Shown here in pieces: positions 21,946 to 33,643 of a stretch of DNA of 64,000 nt; within the stretch, counting starts at the first letter, position 1, and every line of letters begins with the position of its first letter. The notes below the pieces were generated by a model. It searched no databases, was not told the DNA's origin, and saw only the letters and a program-made list of their open reading frames with translations. The position numbers were made by a program, and so were the translations under genes. Source of the stretch: Neurospora tetrasperma FGSC 2508 (lineage: Eukaryota; Ascomycota; Sordariomycetes; Sordariales; Sordariaceae); contig NW_009799099.1 in NCBI RefSeq assembly GCF_000213175.1, positions 3,377,599 through 3,441,598 on the forward strand, in the 5' to 3' direction.

Positions 21946-22673
21946 ACAGGTACGGAGATAGGGATCCTGATGTTTGTGGTTGCTCATGGTACCTGTAGAT
22001 GCACATGGTGGGTTCAAGACATGATCCAGTCCATGTCGCTCGTTGTACCTCCCCTGGTCCACACAGTTACCAAACAAACCCGTTTTCTTTGGAATGAGTG
22101 ACCCAGTCATATAGACAGGACCGGACCATTATGTCTATTTTGTCACCAGTCTGTGGCATGATCGTAAACCGAAATGGCCTCTGGGAAGGTGCACTGAGCT
22201 GGCTGTGGGAGGAAGGTGAATATGGTCAGCTCTGGGACTCTGTTACTGAGTGTCCTTCCTTTATTCAGTCATTTGACTTCCAGCCCGTGAAGTAAGAGCT
22301 CCCTTCTCGGAGCGCTTCATACCCCATGCATAACATGCAACGCCTCAACTTTCTACGGCCTGTTCCAAAAGAAAAAAAAAAGAAAAAAAACACCGTTGTT
22401 GGACGACACATCTAAATCCAACCTTTAAGCTTACGGACTTCAAATTCAGTGCTTTAGTCGACTTTTTACTTTGGATCTCGACTTCCCAACCTCCAATATT
22501 AATCCAACAACGTGACGAGAATCCTGTTAACCCATCAGCCTATCTTGCCGGCCTCGTGATTCACTACTCAGAACAAGATCAAGCAATCATCAACGGTATA
22601 AATTCCTATGGCTTTAGGTCACCTTAGGACTGTTTTCACCAAATCCTAACCAGTGTCTCTTGCAGATTTCACG
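21946..22673. other. Intergenic region with purine run and probable 5' UTR intron
   Basis: Contains an A-rich purine run near 22371-22391. A probable 5' UTR intron at 22596-22665 (GTATAA donor, CTAAC branch, TTGCAG acceptor) ends nine bases before the next start codon. No gene recognised. Confidence 0.4.
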
Positions 22674-23489
22674 ATGTCATCTGCTACAGGCAGCCTTCTA
22701 CCTAGCCAACTGGGCTTGATTTTCACCCACGAACTCATGAACATGAGCGCCTGCGAAGCCAGGAACAAATGGAACAAGCTTGCTGAAGCCAGCGGGCTCA
22801 GTAATTATGTCGCCAAAATCCTCGCCATTGCGCTGGCATTCGCGGTCACTGTAGGTAGTGGGCCAGATCAATTGATCAGAGCTTTGGATCAAATCATAAA
22901 ACCCACAGTATGGAAGGAGGTGGAGCGCGAAAAGGCCATGAAGTTTGTTATCGACACAGTCGTACCGAGCAACAAGCCGAGCGATGGCTCCCACTTCTCT
23001 CTACTATCTTTGGTCTTCAGCCATTCGCACGAGTTAGTCTTGTATCGTGTCATTACCGCTCAAAATTTGACTTTGGACAGGCTGATAATTTCTCCGAGCA
23101 CCTTTCAGCTGGCCCTTGACGACGAGATGCAGGCTTATGCCAAAAAGGGATTCAACGTCTACTGGAATGCCTTTGTCAAAGGGCCCTGGGCAGATGATTT
23201 CGTCAGAGACCATATCTATGAGAAACATAGCGTTAACAGGTATAAACTTCCAGGTTTAGCAGAGGACAAAACTGGCCACTACAGCAGAAGCGACATTCAG
23301 GAATGGCTTGACTCTAAAACAATTCTGAAATTTTACAAAAGCGTCACCCAGCGGCCGCCCAATCGCTTGTCTCTGGACTCCAACAACAGCGCCACGCCTA
23401 ATGACAATTTACTCGACATGTTCGGATCTCTCACATTAGAAACAGATTCTGATACTGGTGACAAGGGAGATTCCAAGGATACGTCCTAA
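22674..23489 (+). CDS. Hypothetical 271-aa protein
   Basis: The start ATG 22674 lies just after a probable 5' UTR intron (22596-22665). The protein has a short hydrophobic stretch near residues 45-60 (AKILAIALAFAVTVG), mixed helical sequence, and a Ser/Asp-rich acidic tail (ETDSDTGDKGDSKDTS). I do not recognise a family. A 48-nt, frame-preserving segment at 23033-23080 begins GTTAGT and ends CAG, so it could be a small intron; removing it would give 255 aa. No motif predicts an enzymatic role. Confidence 0.6.
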   Translation: MSSATGSLLPSQLGLIFTHELMNMSACEARNKWNKLAEASGLSNYVAKILAIALAFAVTVGSGPDQLIRALDQIIKPTVWKEVEREKAMKFVIDTVVPSNKPSDGSHFSLLSLVFSHSHELVLYRVITAQNLTLDRLIISPSTFQLALDDEMQAYAKKGFNVYWNAFVKGPWADDFVRDHIYEKHSVNRYKLPGLAEDKTGHYSRSDIQEWLDSKTILKFYKSVTQRPPNRLSLDSNNSATPNDNLLDMFGSLTLETDSDTGDKGDSKDTS

Positions 23490-24463
23490 AACAACGTAAG
23501 CCACTCCAAGATCTTGAGAGGTTGATATGATATTTCAAAGCGTACACTAACATGTCACGGATTAGACTAGGTTTCCCACGCAGATCAATGGATGGGAACC
23601 AGCTGGCTAGCCCATGATAGCCACACACGCAAACCACATCCGAATTTTCACACGGTTTACCAGACAGCCCCAGACAGAGATGCGCGACCAGTCAACCAGC
23701 AGTTGAGAAGAGACAAACCAAGTGTGATCTTTTCTGGTTCAGAGTAGGAGTTTTGCTTCTCAAGTCCGGGTCGGTTATGGGACGGACATTCGCACCGAAG
23801 CCTGGAAGGATAGCGACGCTCGAAATCAACGTGATAGTTGTAGTTATGGTTCACCAAGCGTTTCGGTTACTTTCATTTCCGTATACGCTAAGGGATAATT
23901 CTAGCTGTGCATTGTCTCAACAATCATTTCCATTTCATTGATACTGGTGACCTGAAAACAGTAATGTTGTGAAGATGAAGGGTAGAAAAGACACTGTTTC
24001 TGTTAGTGCTAGCGAGTGTTAGTGCTAATAGCCCTACCAGACTACGTCCCGGAGTCATGCATTTCAGGCGGCCCAAGTACTGACTCGCTAACAGTAGCTT
24101 GCGATCTGCTAGCACGATGCCTTACACAGACCAATATAGCGTGCCTAGATTTGCTGCCCTGACCTCGAACCAATCTCGACCAAACAGAGCATGAACACAT
24201 GTTGAAATGAACTTCCCTTGTAATTGTAGGTATGTATTGCTCGAATATTTCCATTTATGATATGAAGACCATTGATCTTGATCATGATGAGACTGTAATG
24301 CTAGAAATTTCTTTCATTTCGAATGCCGTGGTGATGCACACGTCTTTTGACTTCCCTCCGGTGTCCTTTATGCTTTCAATCCTCTAGATGCCATCCAATC
24401 GAGTCACTTGTTCCACTTTCCAACCATCATCAAGCCCGAAAGACTCCCAATTTGGAAGCTCTC
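23490..24463. other. Convergent intergenic region
   Basis: Lies between the 3' ends of the unknown gene (plus) and the bZIP gene (minus). No gene, repeat or RNA recognised. Confidence 0.4.
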
Positions 24464-26177
24464 TCAAAGACAAGCATCCAATAAAGCCATGAGACTCTGT
24501 TTGGGTAGCTGGCCAGAGCACTGCAAGACCAGAATTGTCGCCAGCACTGTATTTGAGCGATCTCGCTGCCGTACTGCTCTGTTCTCTGTCGCTAATGCCG
24601 TCACCAAGGCCCAGAGATTCGATAACTGGGTGAAATCTGTTAGCGCTGGCAGATAGATTCATGGTTTCAAACTCGTAAAGTTTTGATGATGATGATGATG
24701 ATGCAAAAACAGGAAGTGAATAAATGACTGAACTCACATTATCCTCCATCAGTCTCTTCAAACCCGGAACAGCACTCTTGCCAGTTTCGTGGTCTTTGGC
24801 CGACCTGGCCAGCCCACCGATGCTCGCGTGAAGCGTACTGTGAACACCCCTCGCCTCGCCTATCAGCATACCCTCCGACATTCTGAGGACCTCATCGAAC
24901 AGCGGTCGTTGTTCGCGTGCACCCCACTCTTGAGCGGCTGAGAAAACGTCGGCAAACAGCTTGGGCAGACGCCGGTTACGGCTGAGTCGCTGCTCGACTG
25001 CAAGTGAGGAGGAGTCCCCGAACTTGGCTTTGTAGTAGAGAGTGGCGAGGGAGTCGAAGTTGTCGAAGCCTTCTGTTTCAACCCGTTCCATAACGCTTTC
25101 CATGCGTTCATCCAACGTAGGTCGTTTGGTGGGTAATGATGCTGGTTGATGTTGTTGTTGTTGTCTGGGAGCTTTTTGGTTGACTTCTGCCGGTGTAGTA
25201 CTACAGGCGGTACGGTTGGAAGTCCGCGTCTCTTTCGTTTCGGGCAGGTCCGGGGCAACAGAAGAGGTGAGAGCTACCGCCTGGCCTGGGTTGGACGTTG
25301 CTAATGGTGGTGGCTGAGCTTTCCAGTTCAGGACCTTGCTTTCACCTTCTTCTGTATATCCTACAGTCATTGTACCGTGTCTCTCGGAAGAAAACAGCAA
25401 CGGGTCAATATCAGGGCTATCGTGAACTACTGGAACTTCCAATTAGTGGACTGCACGATAACAAAAAACGTTCCATATGTTTTGTAATGAACTTACAGAA
25501 TGAATCGTTGCCATGTGTAGAGACACCAAGAGCATAGTTGTTCGCTTGGCCATCAGCTGCACGATGCTGTGTGTCGAATGGTTGCATTTGGAGGCGCAAA
25601 TATTCATGTACGACAGCCGAATTGTACCCACTATCCGTGATGTTCGACTGCTCTACAGTGAACACTCGCGGTGGTTGTGAAGTTAATGGTGTTGTAACGG
25701 GCGATAGGTTAAATAGTTGACTGGTATCGGTATGAAAGACGTGCGGACTGTGATAGTTGGGCAAGTGAATGTCATCAAACACCATCAGTTCGTTAGCCCT
25801 CGGAGATGGGCTGTCGTCTGTGGTATATGTTGGAGTCGAAAGCTGTACAGACGGGCTCCTGCTTGTGTTCTCACTGTCGCCAACACCAGGAGCATCACCA
25901 TACGTCGATGTTCCCTTGTTTCTCTCATGATATTCGAGTTTTTGCTGTAATTCCCCTAGACGTGCTTTCATACGATGACCTTCGGTCACGGATTAGCGAC
26001 TGCTACTGATCAAATATGGGCGTAAGACGTACGGTATGTCCGCTGTGCAACACGGTTCTGAATGCGCTTCTTTTCTTTCCGGTCCTTCACCTTAGTCCAG
26101 TCATCCTCCATGGAAAGCTTGGTTTTAGTGAGATCGGGCAAGGAGTAAGGATGAGCGGAAGGCTTCGATGAAGACAT
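24464..26177 (-). CDS. bZIP transcription factor
   Basis: Four exons on the minus strand: 26177-26033, 25979-25497, 25429-24738, 24625-24464; 493 aa. The DNA-binding basic region (KVKDRKEKKRIQNRVAQRTYRHRMKARL) spans residues about 30-57 with the N-x7-R signature at N41/R49. It is split by intron 1 (53 nt, GTACGT donor) and followed by a short zipper (LGELQQKLEYHE). The middle is Pro/Ser/Gln-rich. Exon 3 carries a helical domain (DERMESVMERVETEGFDNFD onward). Exon 4 is not the obvious frame continuation: the GTGAGT donor at 24737 and CAG acceptor at 24626 shift the frame, giving NLWALVTALATENRAVRQRD and ending LMALLDACL. I recall this C-terminus in fungal bZIPs. Reading through intron 3, which holds a GAT/ATC microsatellite, would give a false tail. 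Confidence 0.88.
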
Positions 26178-28257
26178 GATTCGATATGAGCTTCTGTCTG
26201 TTGACTGTGTTGGCAACTATTCCAAGACAGGTCTCGCAACTGCTGAAGGGTGTTTGCAAGTGCCAACGTGTAAGTACTTGAATAATTGCCTGTCATCAGC
26301 CCTACGGTGAAAGCCAGGCAGAAATACCGTACTTTCGCAGTCTTGAAAGACCTTGTGATCCCCGGAGTTAAGTACCTAATCTGGAAGGCATTGTGGTGTA
26401 CCTTCAAGTTCGTGAGGTTTGTGCACCTGCACATCTCACGTCCAGGTAACAGGAACCGCGGTGTAGCTCGAAACGGAAGTATCCAAGTCTAAGGTGTAGA
26501 AGATAGGCGGGGGTCCTTAAGGCCGCGTGGTATCTCAGTACGGGGAGCTGTTGTGTAGCGGCACTAAGTCAGTGCCCTGAGCACGTAGGCAACGACACAA
26601 AGAACCGCTTCTACTTACAACAGAGATGCTTTGTGGATCATGCTAAGATTATGAGCCAATCCAGTTGTCAAGATGCTTCATATAGTCGCTAAGAGCGGGC
26701 TAGAAACATCCGCATGAAATGTAGCCTTCCTCGAAAGAGCATCCTTATGACTGAGCAGTTGCGGTACGTTTATGGCGCGAAACTCATGTTCCAGCAGCCA
26801 TGTTCACCACTGAGTGAGGACCGGTGGTGAGTCCCGTGATGTAGTATAGACTACGGACAGTGATGGAACCTTCGAGCTATACAGTCTCGAAACAGCCACA
26901 GAACGATTTGAGTCCCATGGCCCGGAAAGGACCAGTACTGGGCTAGAAGGTATGAGGAAGGTGGAAATTTAGAAAGAAGGTAAAGCGAATTACAAAATCC
27001 ACAGCGTTACCCCCCCTCATCCATCAAGTGACTTGATTGGATGTGCCTGACAACGCAAAAGACCTCGACATTGCGAAATGACCAAACGTTAGAAAATGTT
27101 ACCAGGTGCATGGAGTGCACAGGGAACGTGAATAGAGTGTTCAACGGTAAACCCTGTGCTTACGTGGGAAACTGAGAGAGGCCATCTCGATGGAGTGATC
27201 TGGGATTGCGGATGCTGCATTTCGGTTTCTTTACCCAACGAATGCAATGGGAAGATGCCTCAGCCCTTGTCCCTGCTCATCCCATACAGCCTCACCCATT
27301 CATTGCCACCACACACATCTGGGTGATCTGCTCTCGATGTAAGGTGTCGCAAAGGAGAGAGCCAGCCTTCAAAAGCTTGTCTGGGGTATGGATTCTCATC
27401 AGAATTCCGGAATAACTCCGTCCATAATCGGAAGTTTAAGCGACGGCGGGAGTAAGAGATGGTCATGGGGCCGGGGCATCTTTTCGATCAAGAAACAGTG
27501 TAAATGGAACAGAGAACCCTTTCCAACCTTGTGCCAGAGAGACTCTTGGCCGCGTGCGAGATTCTGATCCATTCTTGGTATAAGCTGATCTGGACGCAGA
27601 GACTTTGTTGACGCCCCGTAAGATCGGTAGAGTTCTGCCAAGTCTCATTCAAGTTGGATTTATCTTTTTGCTATTTTGGCCAGTTACTTGGTTTGCTGGG
27701 CTGCATGCCCTGTTGAGGCGTCAGCAGACAAATCCTTCACCAGGTATAATTGGCAGCACAATGTGGGGTATATATCCGACTTGAGTCTTTGTGGTAAAAG
27801 ATGACAAACCTCTGTTGGATATGTGGGCAAAAGCCATGGCATAACTGCCTCATTGTTGCTCGTCAAACGCAAGATGTCGGGCTTCAAGCTGGGGAGGACG
27901 AACGAGAGGTAACAAAGTCCATGCGTAATGACGCTAATGACAGGTAAGTCTGTGATGGCGATATTGATGGTGATGACTGCGACGTTTCTCCACGCCCTTG
28001 AACCGTCTTCTTTCAAAATGAAGGTGATAGCGGTGTAGTGGTGAAGTTTGAGAGGCGGTAGATGATGCAGTTGAGATGACAATGTGTTCGAGATGCGCTT
28101 GATCTTAGCGCTTCGTTTTGATTGCCTTCTTGGGGCAGCAAGCCGAGTTTAGAAGGACCAATACAAGGTTGTGGTACCCATATGGGGCGGAACATCGCCG
28201 TAGCGCGTCTGCATGAGGCTCGAAATGAACGTGGTGACCTCGGTACGTTGTGTTGCA
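26178..28257. other. Gene-poor region
   Basis: About 2.1 kb containing the bZIP promoter and the 3' side of the next minus-strand gene. Reading frames are short and unlike proteins on both strands. No repeat recognised. Confidence 0.4.
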
Positions 28258-28650
28258 TCAGTTGGCGGTGTGGGACTGAGGACCGTCACGTTGCTTCTCG
28301 AATTCAGTGGCAGTGTTGCTGTGAGCCTCCCACCAAGCAGGAAGGTATTTGTACCAAAGATAGGTCTCGATGGTGCCCATGGTAATGAAGAAGACCATAA
28401 TGTACTTGTTCCATTTGTTGCTGATTCCAAGATGCTCGAAACTGAAGGCGGCGTAGGGGATCTTTGGCTTCGCTCCCGAGTTTTGTACGAGACCCGAGCG
28501 TGCGGTCTGACAGGAAAACAATCGAGAAGCATGCTGCGCTTTTGTCGTACTTGTCCTCACTGCTGTTGCGGCGCGGAGGAACAGTGGTCGAGGGCAGACG
28601 GTAGGAGCCCGCAAAGGGGGAGCGAAACGAGCTGGCGATGTAGGGCGCAT
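28258..28650 (-). CDS. Small predicted mitochondrial membrane protein
   Basis: Single exon on the minus strand, 130 aa. The N-terminal 50 residues are rich in Arg, Ser, Thr and Ala with no acidic residue (MRPTSPARFAPPLRAP and onward), as in a mitochondrial presequence. A conserved-looking core follows (KIPYAAFSFEHLGISNKWNK). One hydrophobic helix comes next (YIMVFFITMGTIETYLWYKY) and then a short polar tail. This layout suits a single-pass inner-membrane subunit of the respiratory chain or an assembly factor, but I cannot name the family. The start ATG is at 28650; upstream in-frame codons contain no ATG. Confidence 0.65.
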   Translation of the reverse strand: MRPTSPARFAPPLRAPTVCPRPLFLRAATAVRTSTTKAQHASRLFSCQTARSGLVQNSGAKPKIPYAAFSFEHLGISNKWNKYIMVFFITMGTIETYLWYKYLPAWWEAHSNTATEFEKQRDGPQSHTAN

Positions 28651-29452
28651 AGTGACAACCGTAAGCAAGGTCGAAATAGTCACTCCGATCGATTACGATG
28701 AGCCAAAACAGCTATTCGCCGTAGATGCTGGGGACGTGGTAATTCGTAGAATCCTGACAGAGAAGGATTTCGTTGATGGAAGATGAATTAGGCTGAAATC
28801 GCGAGGAAGAGATAGACGCGCTTCGTTGGCCTGCAGAGTTCTCGTTAGCCCTAGGCGCCTTCCTACCCAAGCGGCCCGAACCGACAGTGTATTTCAATTA
28901 CGTAACACTCACTGCTCAGCAGCCAGCAGGGTTCTCGCCCCAAAAGGTCCCTAAACTTCAGCACTCAACCCCCCTCAGCTTCCTCCTGAACATCGAGCTC
29001 ACCTCCTTATCCACATTCATGGCTGTCTGATACCTCAAATACCAGATGGTTTTTTTTTGGTTGACGAATATCGTATCCGGTGTGGCAGAGTATCAGTCCT
29101 GCACTGTCTCCGATTGCAAATGTGGTTTGCTGACTCTCCGGATCAAGGATAAAGGACAGGTCACCCCCACGGAGGCACATTGTTCGCCAATCTGAGTACC
29201 GTAGGTCGTGTAGATTACTGTGTAAGCTGGTGAACCCTGCAGGTGACATACATATGTACGCATGTATGGCAGCAAAGGAAGTGTGCAAGCGACGATAACA
29301 GTGTCCTTTGTAAGGACCACCTAAGCCATCAGTTTTGTTTCTGCTTTATACCAGGACCCCAGTCGTTACCTTGGACTTCGTTTCCATTCCAATCCTGCCT
29401 CTCGCAAATACAGCGTATCACAAATCAGCCTCTTGCTTGATCCGCTTACGAA
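28651..29452. other. Divergent promoter region
   Basis: About 800 bp between the minus-strand membrane protein and the plus-strand aldolase-type gene, so both promoters lie here. No gene recognised. Confidence 0.4.
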
Positions 29453-30513
29453 ATGGCGTCTTCATATACTATGCTCGAAGAGGTGAAAAGTCCCATTCTC
29501 CCTCCGCAGCCGGCCGCCGTTAAGGCCGCCGGGAACTTCATCCCCCATCCATCTCAGGCGACGGCACCCCGTTCCGAGCCGGACGAGCCAGCGGCACTGG
29601 AGTGCCAGCTCCATGAACTCAGCATGGGTCCCAACCCGTTGACGGGTATCCCGACCTTCCCCACCCAGCAAGAACACCGTGAACACATCCTCCTGCACAT
29701 GGCCGCCGTGTTTCGCAATTGGGCGCGCATGGGATACACCGAGGGCATCTCCGGTCACATCAGCGTCCGTGACCCGGAGTATCCCGATTGCATCTGGATG
29801 AATCCGATCGGGAAACATTTTGGGCTGATGAATGCCAGCGATATGGTTTGCTTGGAGATTAATACCGGGAAGATTGTTGGAGGGAATCGGGTACGCCGCT
29901 GAGACAAGCTGTTTGCGAGTCTGCCCTATCCATCGCTGTCTAACATCTTCGCCAGACCCGCCCCGTAAACGCACCCGGCTACCACATCCACTCGCAAATC
30001 CACAAAGCCCGCCCAGACGTCCACTCCATCTGTCACGCCCACACCATCGCTGGCCGCGCATGGTCCGCCTTTGGCAAGCCTCTTGACATGCTGCACCAGG
30101 ATATCTGTGACCTGTACAACTCCATCGCCGTTGACTCTTCCTACAGCGGCATCGTCACCGCAGCCGAGGAGGGGCAGCGCATCGCCTCCGTCTTGGGCAA
30201 ACACTCCAAGGCCGCTATATTGTTGAACCACGGGCTGTTGACCGTCGGATCAACGGTCGATGAGGCTAGTTTCCTGTTTGGATTGCTCGATAGGAGCTGT
30301 GAGATCCAGCTTCGCGTGGAGGCTGCTTGTGCGGGGAATCCGGAGCTAAAGAAGAAGTTTGTTCCGGACGAGATGGCCTTGTTCAACTTTCGCATGGCGG
30401 GGGAGAAGAATTGGCTTTATGCGGAGGCGCAGCCGGATATCGAGTATGAAATTGAGATGGCGGGCGAGAAGATCAAGCAAGGGTTGGGGAAAATGAAGGT
30501 TGATCAGAAGTGA
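29453..30513 (+). CDS. Class II aldolase/adducin-domain protein
   Basis: Join 29453-29890 and 29956-30513 (65-nt intron, GTACGC donor, CTAAC branch, CAG acceptor), 331 aa. The family uses a divalent metal held by histidines to cleave or isomerise sugar phosphates and related aldols; fungal members of this length are mostly uncharacterised. Metal-site candidates are H173 and H175 in ICHAHT and H238 in [10 protein letters not shown]. Other family blocks are [26 protein letters not shown] and the [12 protein letters not shown] helix. The N-terminal 70 residues are Pro-rich and extra to the domain. The gene is probably cytosolic, as there is no signal peptide. Confidence 0.9.
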
Positions 30514-32117
30514 AGCAGCAAGCTGGGTGCGGAACTCGGTCAATTTATGGGTGAGTTATAGCCCTACATTGATGGTATAGATATGGACTCTGCAGGTTCC
30601 TCCGAAGTATATAAACATTGCCTCGAATGTTCGAAAGCTGGATGTTTGGGATGTGTGCGGAGCCGACGAATATGTGCTATTACCACACTAACAGCTACGC
30701 GTGCAAAATGAAAACCCTAAAGTTAGCGCCCCATCACTAACAGCCCCCCACATCAGTTTGAGGGAGTCGCTGTTTCTCCGGAGTTACTTTACTGTCGAAG
30801 AGAAAGTCGACTGACAAACAAGATGATTTACTAATGAAGTTCGTCCACCCCATCACCTTTTTGGACCAATTTCTCTTTCACGTTTCCTCTAAGCAGACAG
30901 AGAAGAAGCAGGGACGACCACTTATCCGAGCAACGGCGAACTGATTGACATGAGCGTAGTTTTTCTTCAATGGGAATGGAATAGCAACAGTAATTTTGCC
31001 GTGAATCATTTGCCTTGAGAGTGATTTGACTTCAAACCTTGCGTGGTGATCCGTCATCGGCGCTCGGCCCATAGAATCTGACGATACTCGACAGTAAGCC
31101 ATCGGGCTGAGGCTGCTAGCCCCTGGACACTTACACGGTATGTCCGTAAGCTACTCGGTTATCTTCGAGGTGTTGAATGACCGTTTAAATGTGATAAGCA
31201 CCTCCTCTTGTTTGGGAAACCTCAAATCGTTCAATCACTTCTTTGACCCCCATAATTCTCAAATCACCATTGAATGATCCTCGAAACGTGATGTCCAGCA
31301 GGGCCTAAATTCATAAATGAGGCATACTGGCGTCCAACTTACCAACTACCGGTAGAAATCCTTCAGTCGTAGCATTCCCGTCGTGACTGCTCGAACTCAG
31401 GAGTCGAGTCGTTGCCACTATATGCAGCACAAGTTCCGTCCTTCGCATACCGCCCCGACATACTAGCCGTCTGACTTGAACCCCTGGTTGTCTTACTACT
31501 CGTGGAGAGGAGTAGTACAAAAGAATCATTTTTCAGGAATAGCGGTGTTGCATTTACCGTGTATACCACATGAAAGTTCAAAGAAGGAAATAGGTCAGGG
31601 GCATGGCTGCATGAGAGTACAAGTCTGAGCACTCCGATCCGGCACGTGGTGAGGCCCAACTAACACCGGGTCCTAAGATGAGGCTATTGTGAGATACTCT
31701 GAGTAGACCCGAGGATAGCTTCGCTTTCCTGTCTACTTTGAGTACCGCCCGCTCTGAAAATCTTTTCTCACGCCTCAACAACGTGCTCAGACACTAAGAA
31801 AATACATATGGCGCCATCGTCAAGGATGACCTGCACAGTAAGACTTGAAGCCTGAGCAAGACTTCGGCTTGTAGTCGTGTAATGGCATTTGAGTAGTTGA
31901 CGCATTATGAGATCCGTCACAGTCATCCATAGAAAGATAGAGGTATTCCGGTCTCCGGCTATCGCTGAGGTGAAGAGTTTTGTCGCCAACGTCGTCAAGT
32001 CATCGAGGAATGAGCTTTGTACATATCTACCCATCACGCTACCTCGAGTTTTCCAAATCAAGCCGGCAGTCTTCTCCATCTTTTCCAGCCAGCGTCGGAA
32101 CATTTCAGTTACTCACG
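30514..32117. other. Intergenic region
   Basis: About 1.6 kb. Frames on both strands are short and protein-unlike. A frame open upstream of 32118 has no supported start. No repeat or RNA recognised. Confidence 0.4.
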
Positions 32118-33299
32118 ATGTTGACCTCGATAGTCGTGAAACAGCTCCCACGAGCCAGCACCAGATCTCTCCGCCCCATCCCAGCCGCCATCACCCGCCT
32201 CCAACCCCATAGACTCTACCATGAAACTCCCCACTCTCGAGCCTCTGTCGAAACCGCTCGATCCCTCAACCCAACCGACCCCTTCGCCAGCCTTCCTCCA
32301 GCCTGGTCGGGGCCACCCACCACCAATTTGAAGGGCATCCGTCCCCGGCTGGACGTGACCAAACGTGTCTTCAATCCCTCCTACTACACCGCGGTTGCCG
32401 AAATCATGAAGCTCCGCTCCAAGTACATCACCAACCGCTCCATCTTTGTCGAAGGTTCCGACATGGTCCCCCTCCTCCTTGGCCTCGGCGCCACCCGCGC
32501 CGACTTGGACGCCCTCCAGCGCGTCTCTAACAACCTCTACTCTGACCCGACCTTACCCTTCCGGCGCTCGCGCAACGGCCGTTTCTGCTTCGACTTCTCC
32601 ACTCGTTCCGTGCGACGGCTCGAGTTCCAACCCTTTGCGTTGTCGGTTGAAGAGGACTTCAAGCGGCATGATTCGGGGCAGATCCGCGTTTTTGATGAAG
32701 TCCAAGACGAACTGCAGCTCAACACTGCTTTCCAGGCCTTGTTAGTCTTCAAGGGGATGATCTGCCATGGAGTACAGACCACCCATCGGCCGAGACTGGA
32801 TTACTCGTCCGATAAGTGGGTGTGCACGCTCTTTAACTTGCGCACCGTCACCACCCCCTCCATCCTGGGCGAGCCGGCGCTGGAGGGCGTGCATACCGAT
32901 GGGGTGGATCACACCATGACTACGTACCTTGGATCGAAAAACATGGATCTGGCGGCTAACAGCGCGGTGACGTTCATGCATGATATGAACGAGGAGACGG
33001 GGGCCAAGTATACGGAGATCAAACCGCAGAACTTGAGGAGTAGAGTGCAGCATAGACACTTTTTGGATACGCTCTTGTTGGTGGATACGGAGAATAAACA
33101 CTCGTTGAGTCCCGTGTTGCCGGTTGATGAGACGAAGGAGGCGACGAGGGATATGCTGATTTTCTTTACGAGACGGCCGGTGAAGAAGGGGGATGGGGGA
33201 CATATATCGGAAAACATTGATTCGTTTAGGCCGCATGAGGAGTTGCCGATGGAGGTGCCGCTTTTCTTGCCGGGGGCCATTTACGGGAAGGACGAGTAG
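32118..33299 (+). CDS. 2-oxoglutarate/Fe(II) dioxygenase-type protein (2OG-Fe_Oxy_2-like), likely mitochondrial
   Basis: Single exon, 393 aa. Residues 250-345 resemble the 2OG-Fe_Oxy_2 family (amino-acid hydroxylases such as the isoleucine dioxygenases). The iron ligands would be H259 and D261 in EGVHTDGVDHT and H328 in VDTENKHSLSPV. The first 45 residues are rich in Arg, Ser and Thr with few acidic residues (MLTSIVVKQLPRASTRSLRP), resembling a mitochondrial targeting sequence. The start is the first ATG giving that presequence; the frame is open further upstream. It converges with the peptidyl-tRNA hydrolase gene 344 bp away. The substrate is unknown. Confidence 0.82.
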   Translation: MLTSIVVKQLPRASTRSLRPIPAAITRLQPHRLYHETPHSRASVETARSLNPTDPFASLPPAWSGPPTTNLKGIRPRLDVTKRVFNPSYYTAVAEIMKLRSKYITNRSIFVEGSDMVPLLLGLGATRADLDALQRVSNNLYSDPTLPFRRSRNGRFCFDFSTRSVRRLEFQPFALSVEEDFKRHDSGQIRVFDEVQDELQLNTAFQALLVFKGMICHGVQTTHRPRLDYSSDKWVCTLFNLRTVTTPSILGEPALEGVHTDGVDHTMTTYLGSKNMDLAANSAVTFMHDMNEETGAKYTEIKPQNLRSRVQHRHFLDTLLLVDTENKHSLSPVLPVDETKEATRDMLIFFTRRPVKKGDGGHISENIDSFRPHEELPMEVPLFLPGAIYGKDE

Positions 33300-33643
33300 G
33301 GTGCTTGAGGTGAGGTTAAATGGTGGTGAAGATACTGTCGGTATCGGGAACAAAAGCATTGGGCTTGACTGGCTTTGAGTTGAAGAAGGTTCGCATGTTT
33401 TTTCTTTGTTACTAGAGAGTGTGGATGTTAGTACATCTGGTGAGACAGATGGGATATGTCGTCTCATTAGGCAAATTGTTCACGGTGTGCATTACGCGGC
33501 AGATGCTTGTCATCGGACGGAAGTCAGCATTTATATATCAGTGGAAAAGATAATGGTTGAAAATGGGGTATCATAGTTTATCTTAGCTCACTGGCGCAAC
33601 ACCGGCCCAGCTCTGTCGTACTCGCTCTCCACTGTCCACAACC
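33300..33643. other. Short convergent intergenic region
   Basis: 344 bp between two converging 3' ends; the two 3' UTRs may overlap. Nothing else seen. Confidence 0.4.

Noticed and set aside
22857-22914. 58-nt GTAGGT...CACAG candidate intron in the 271-aa gene
   Set aside because: Removal shifts the frame into an early stop, so it is probably coding.
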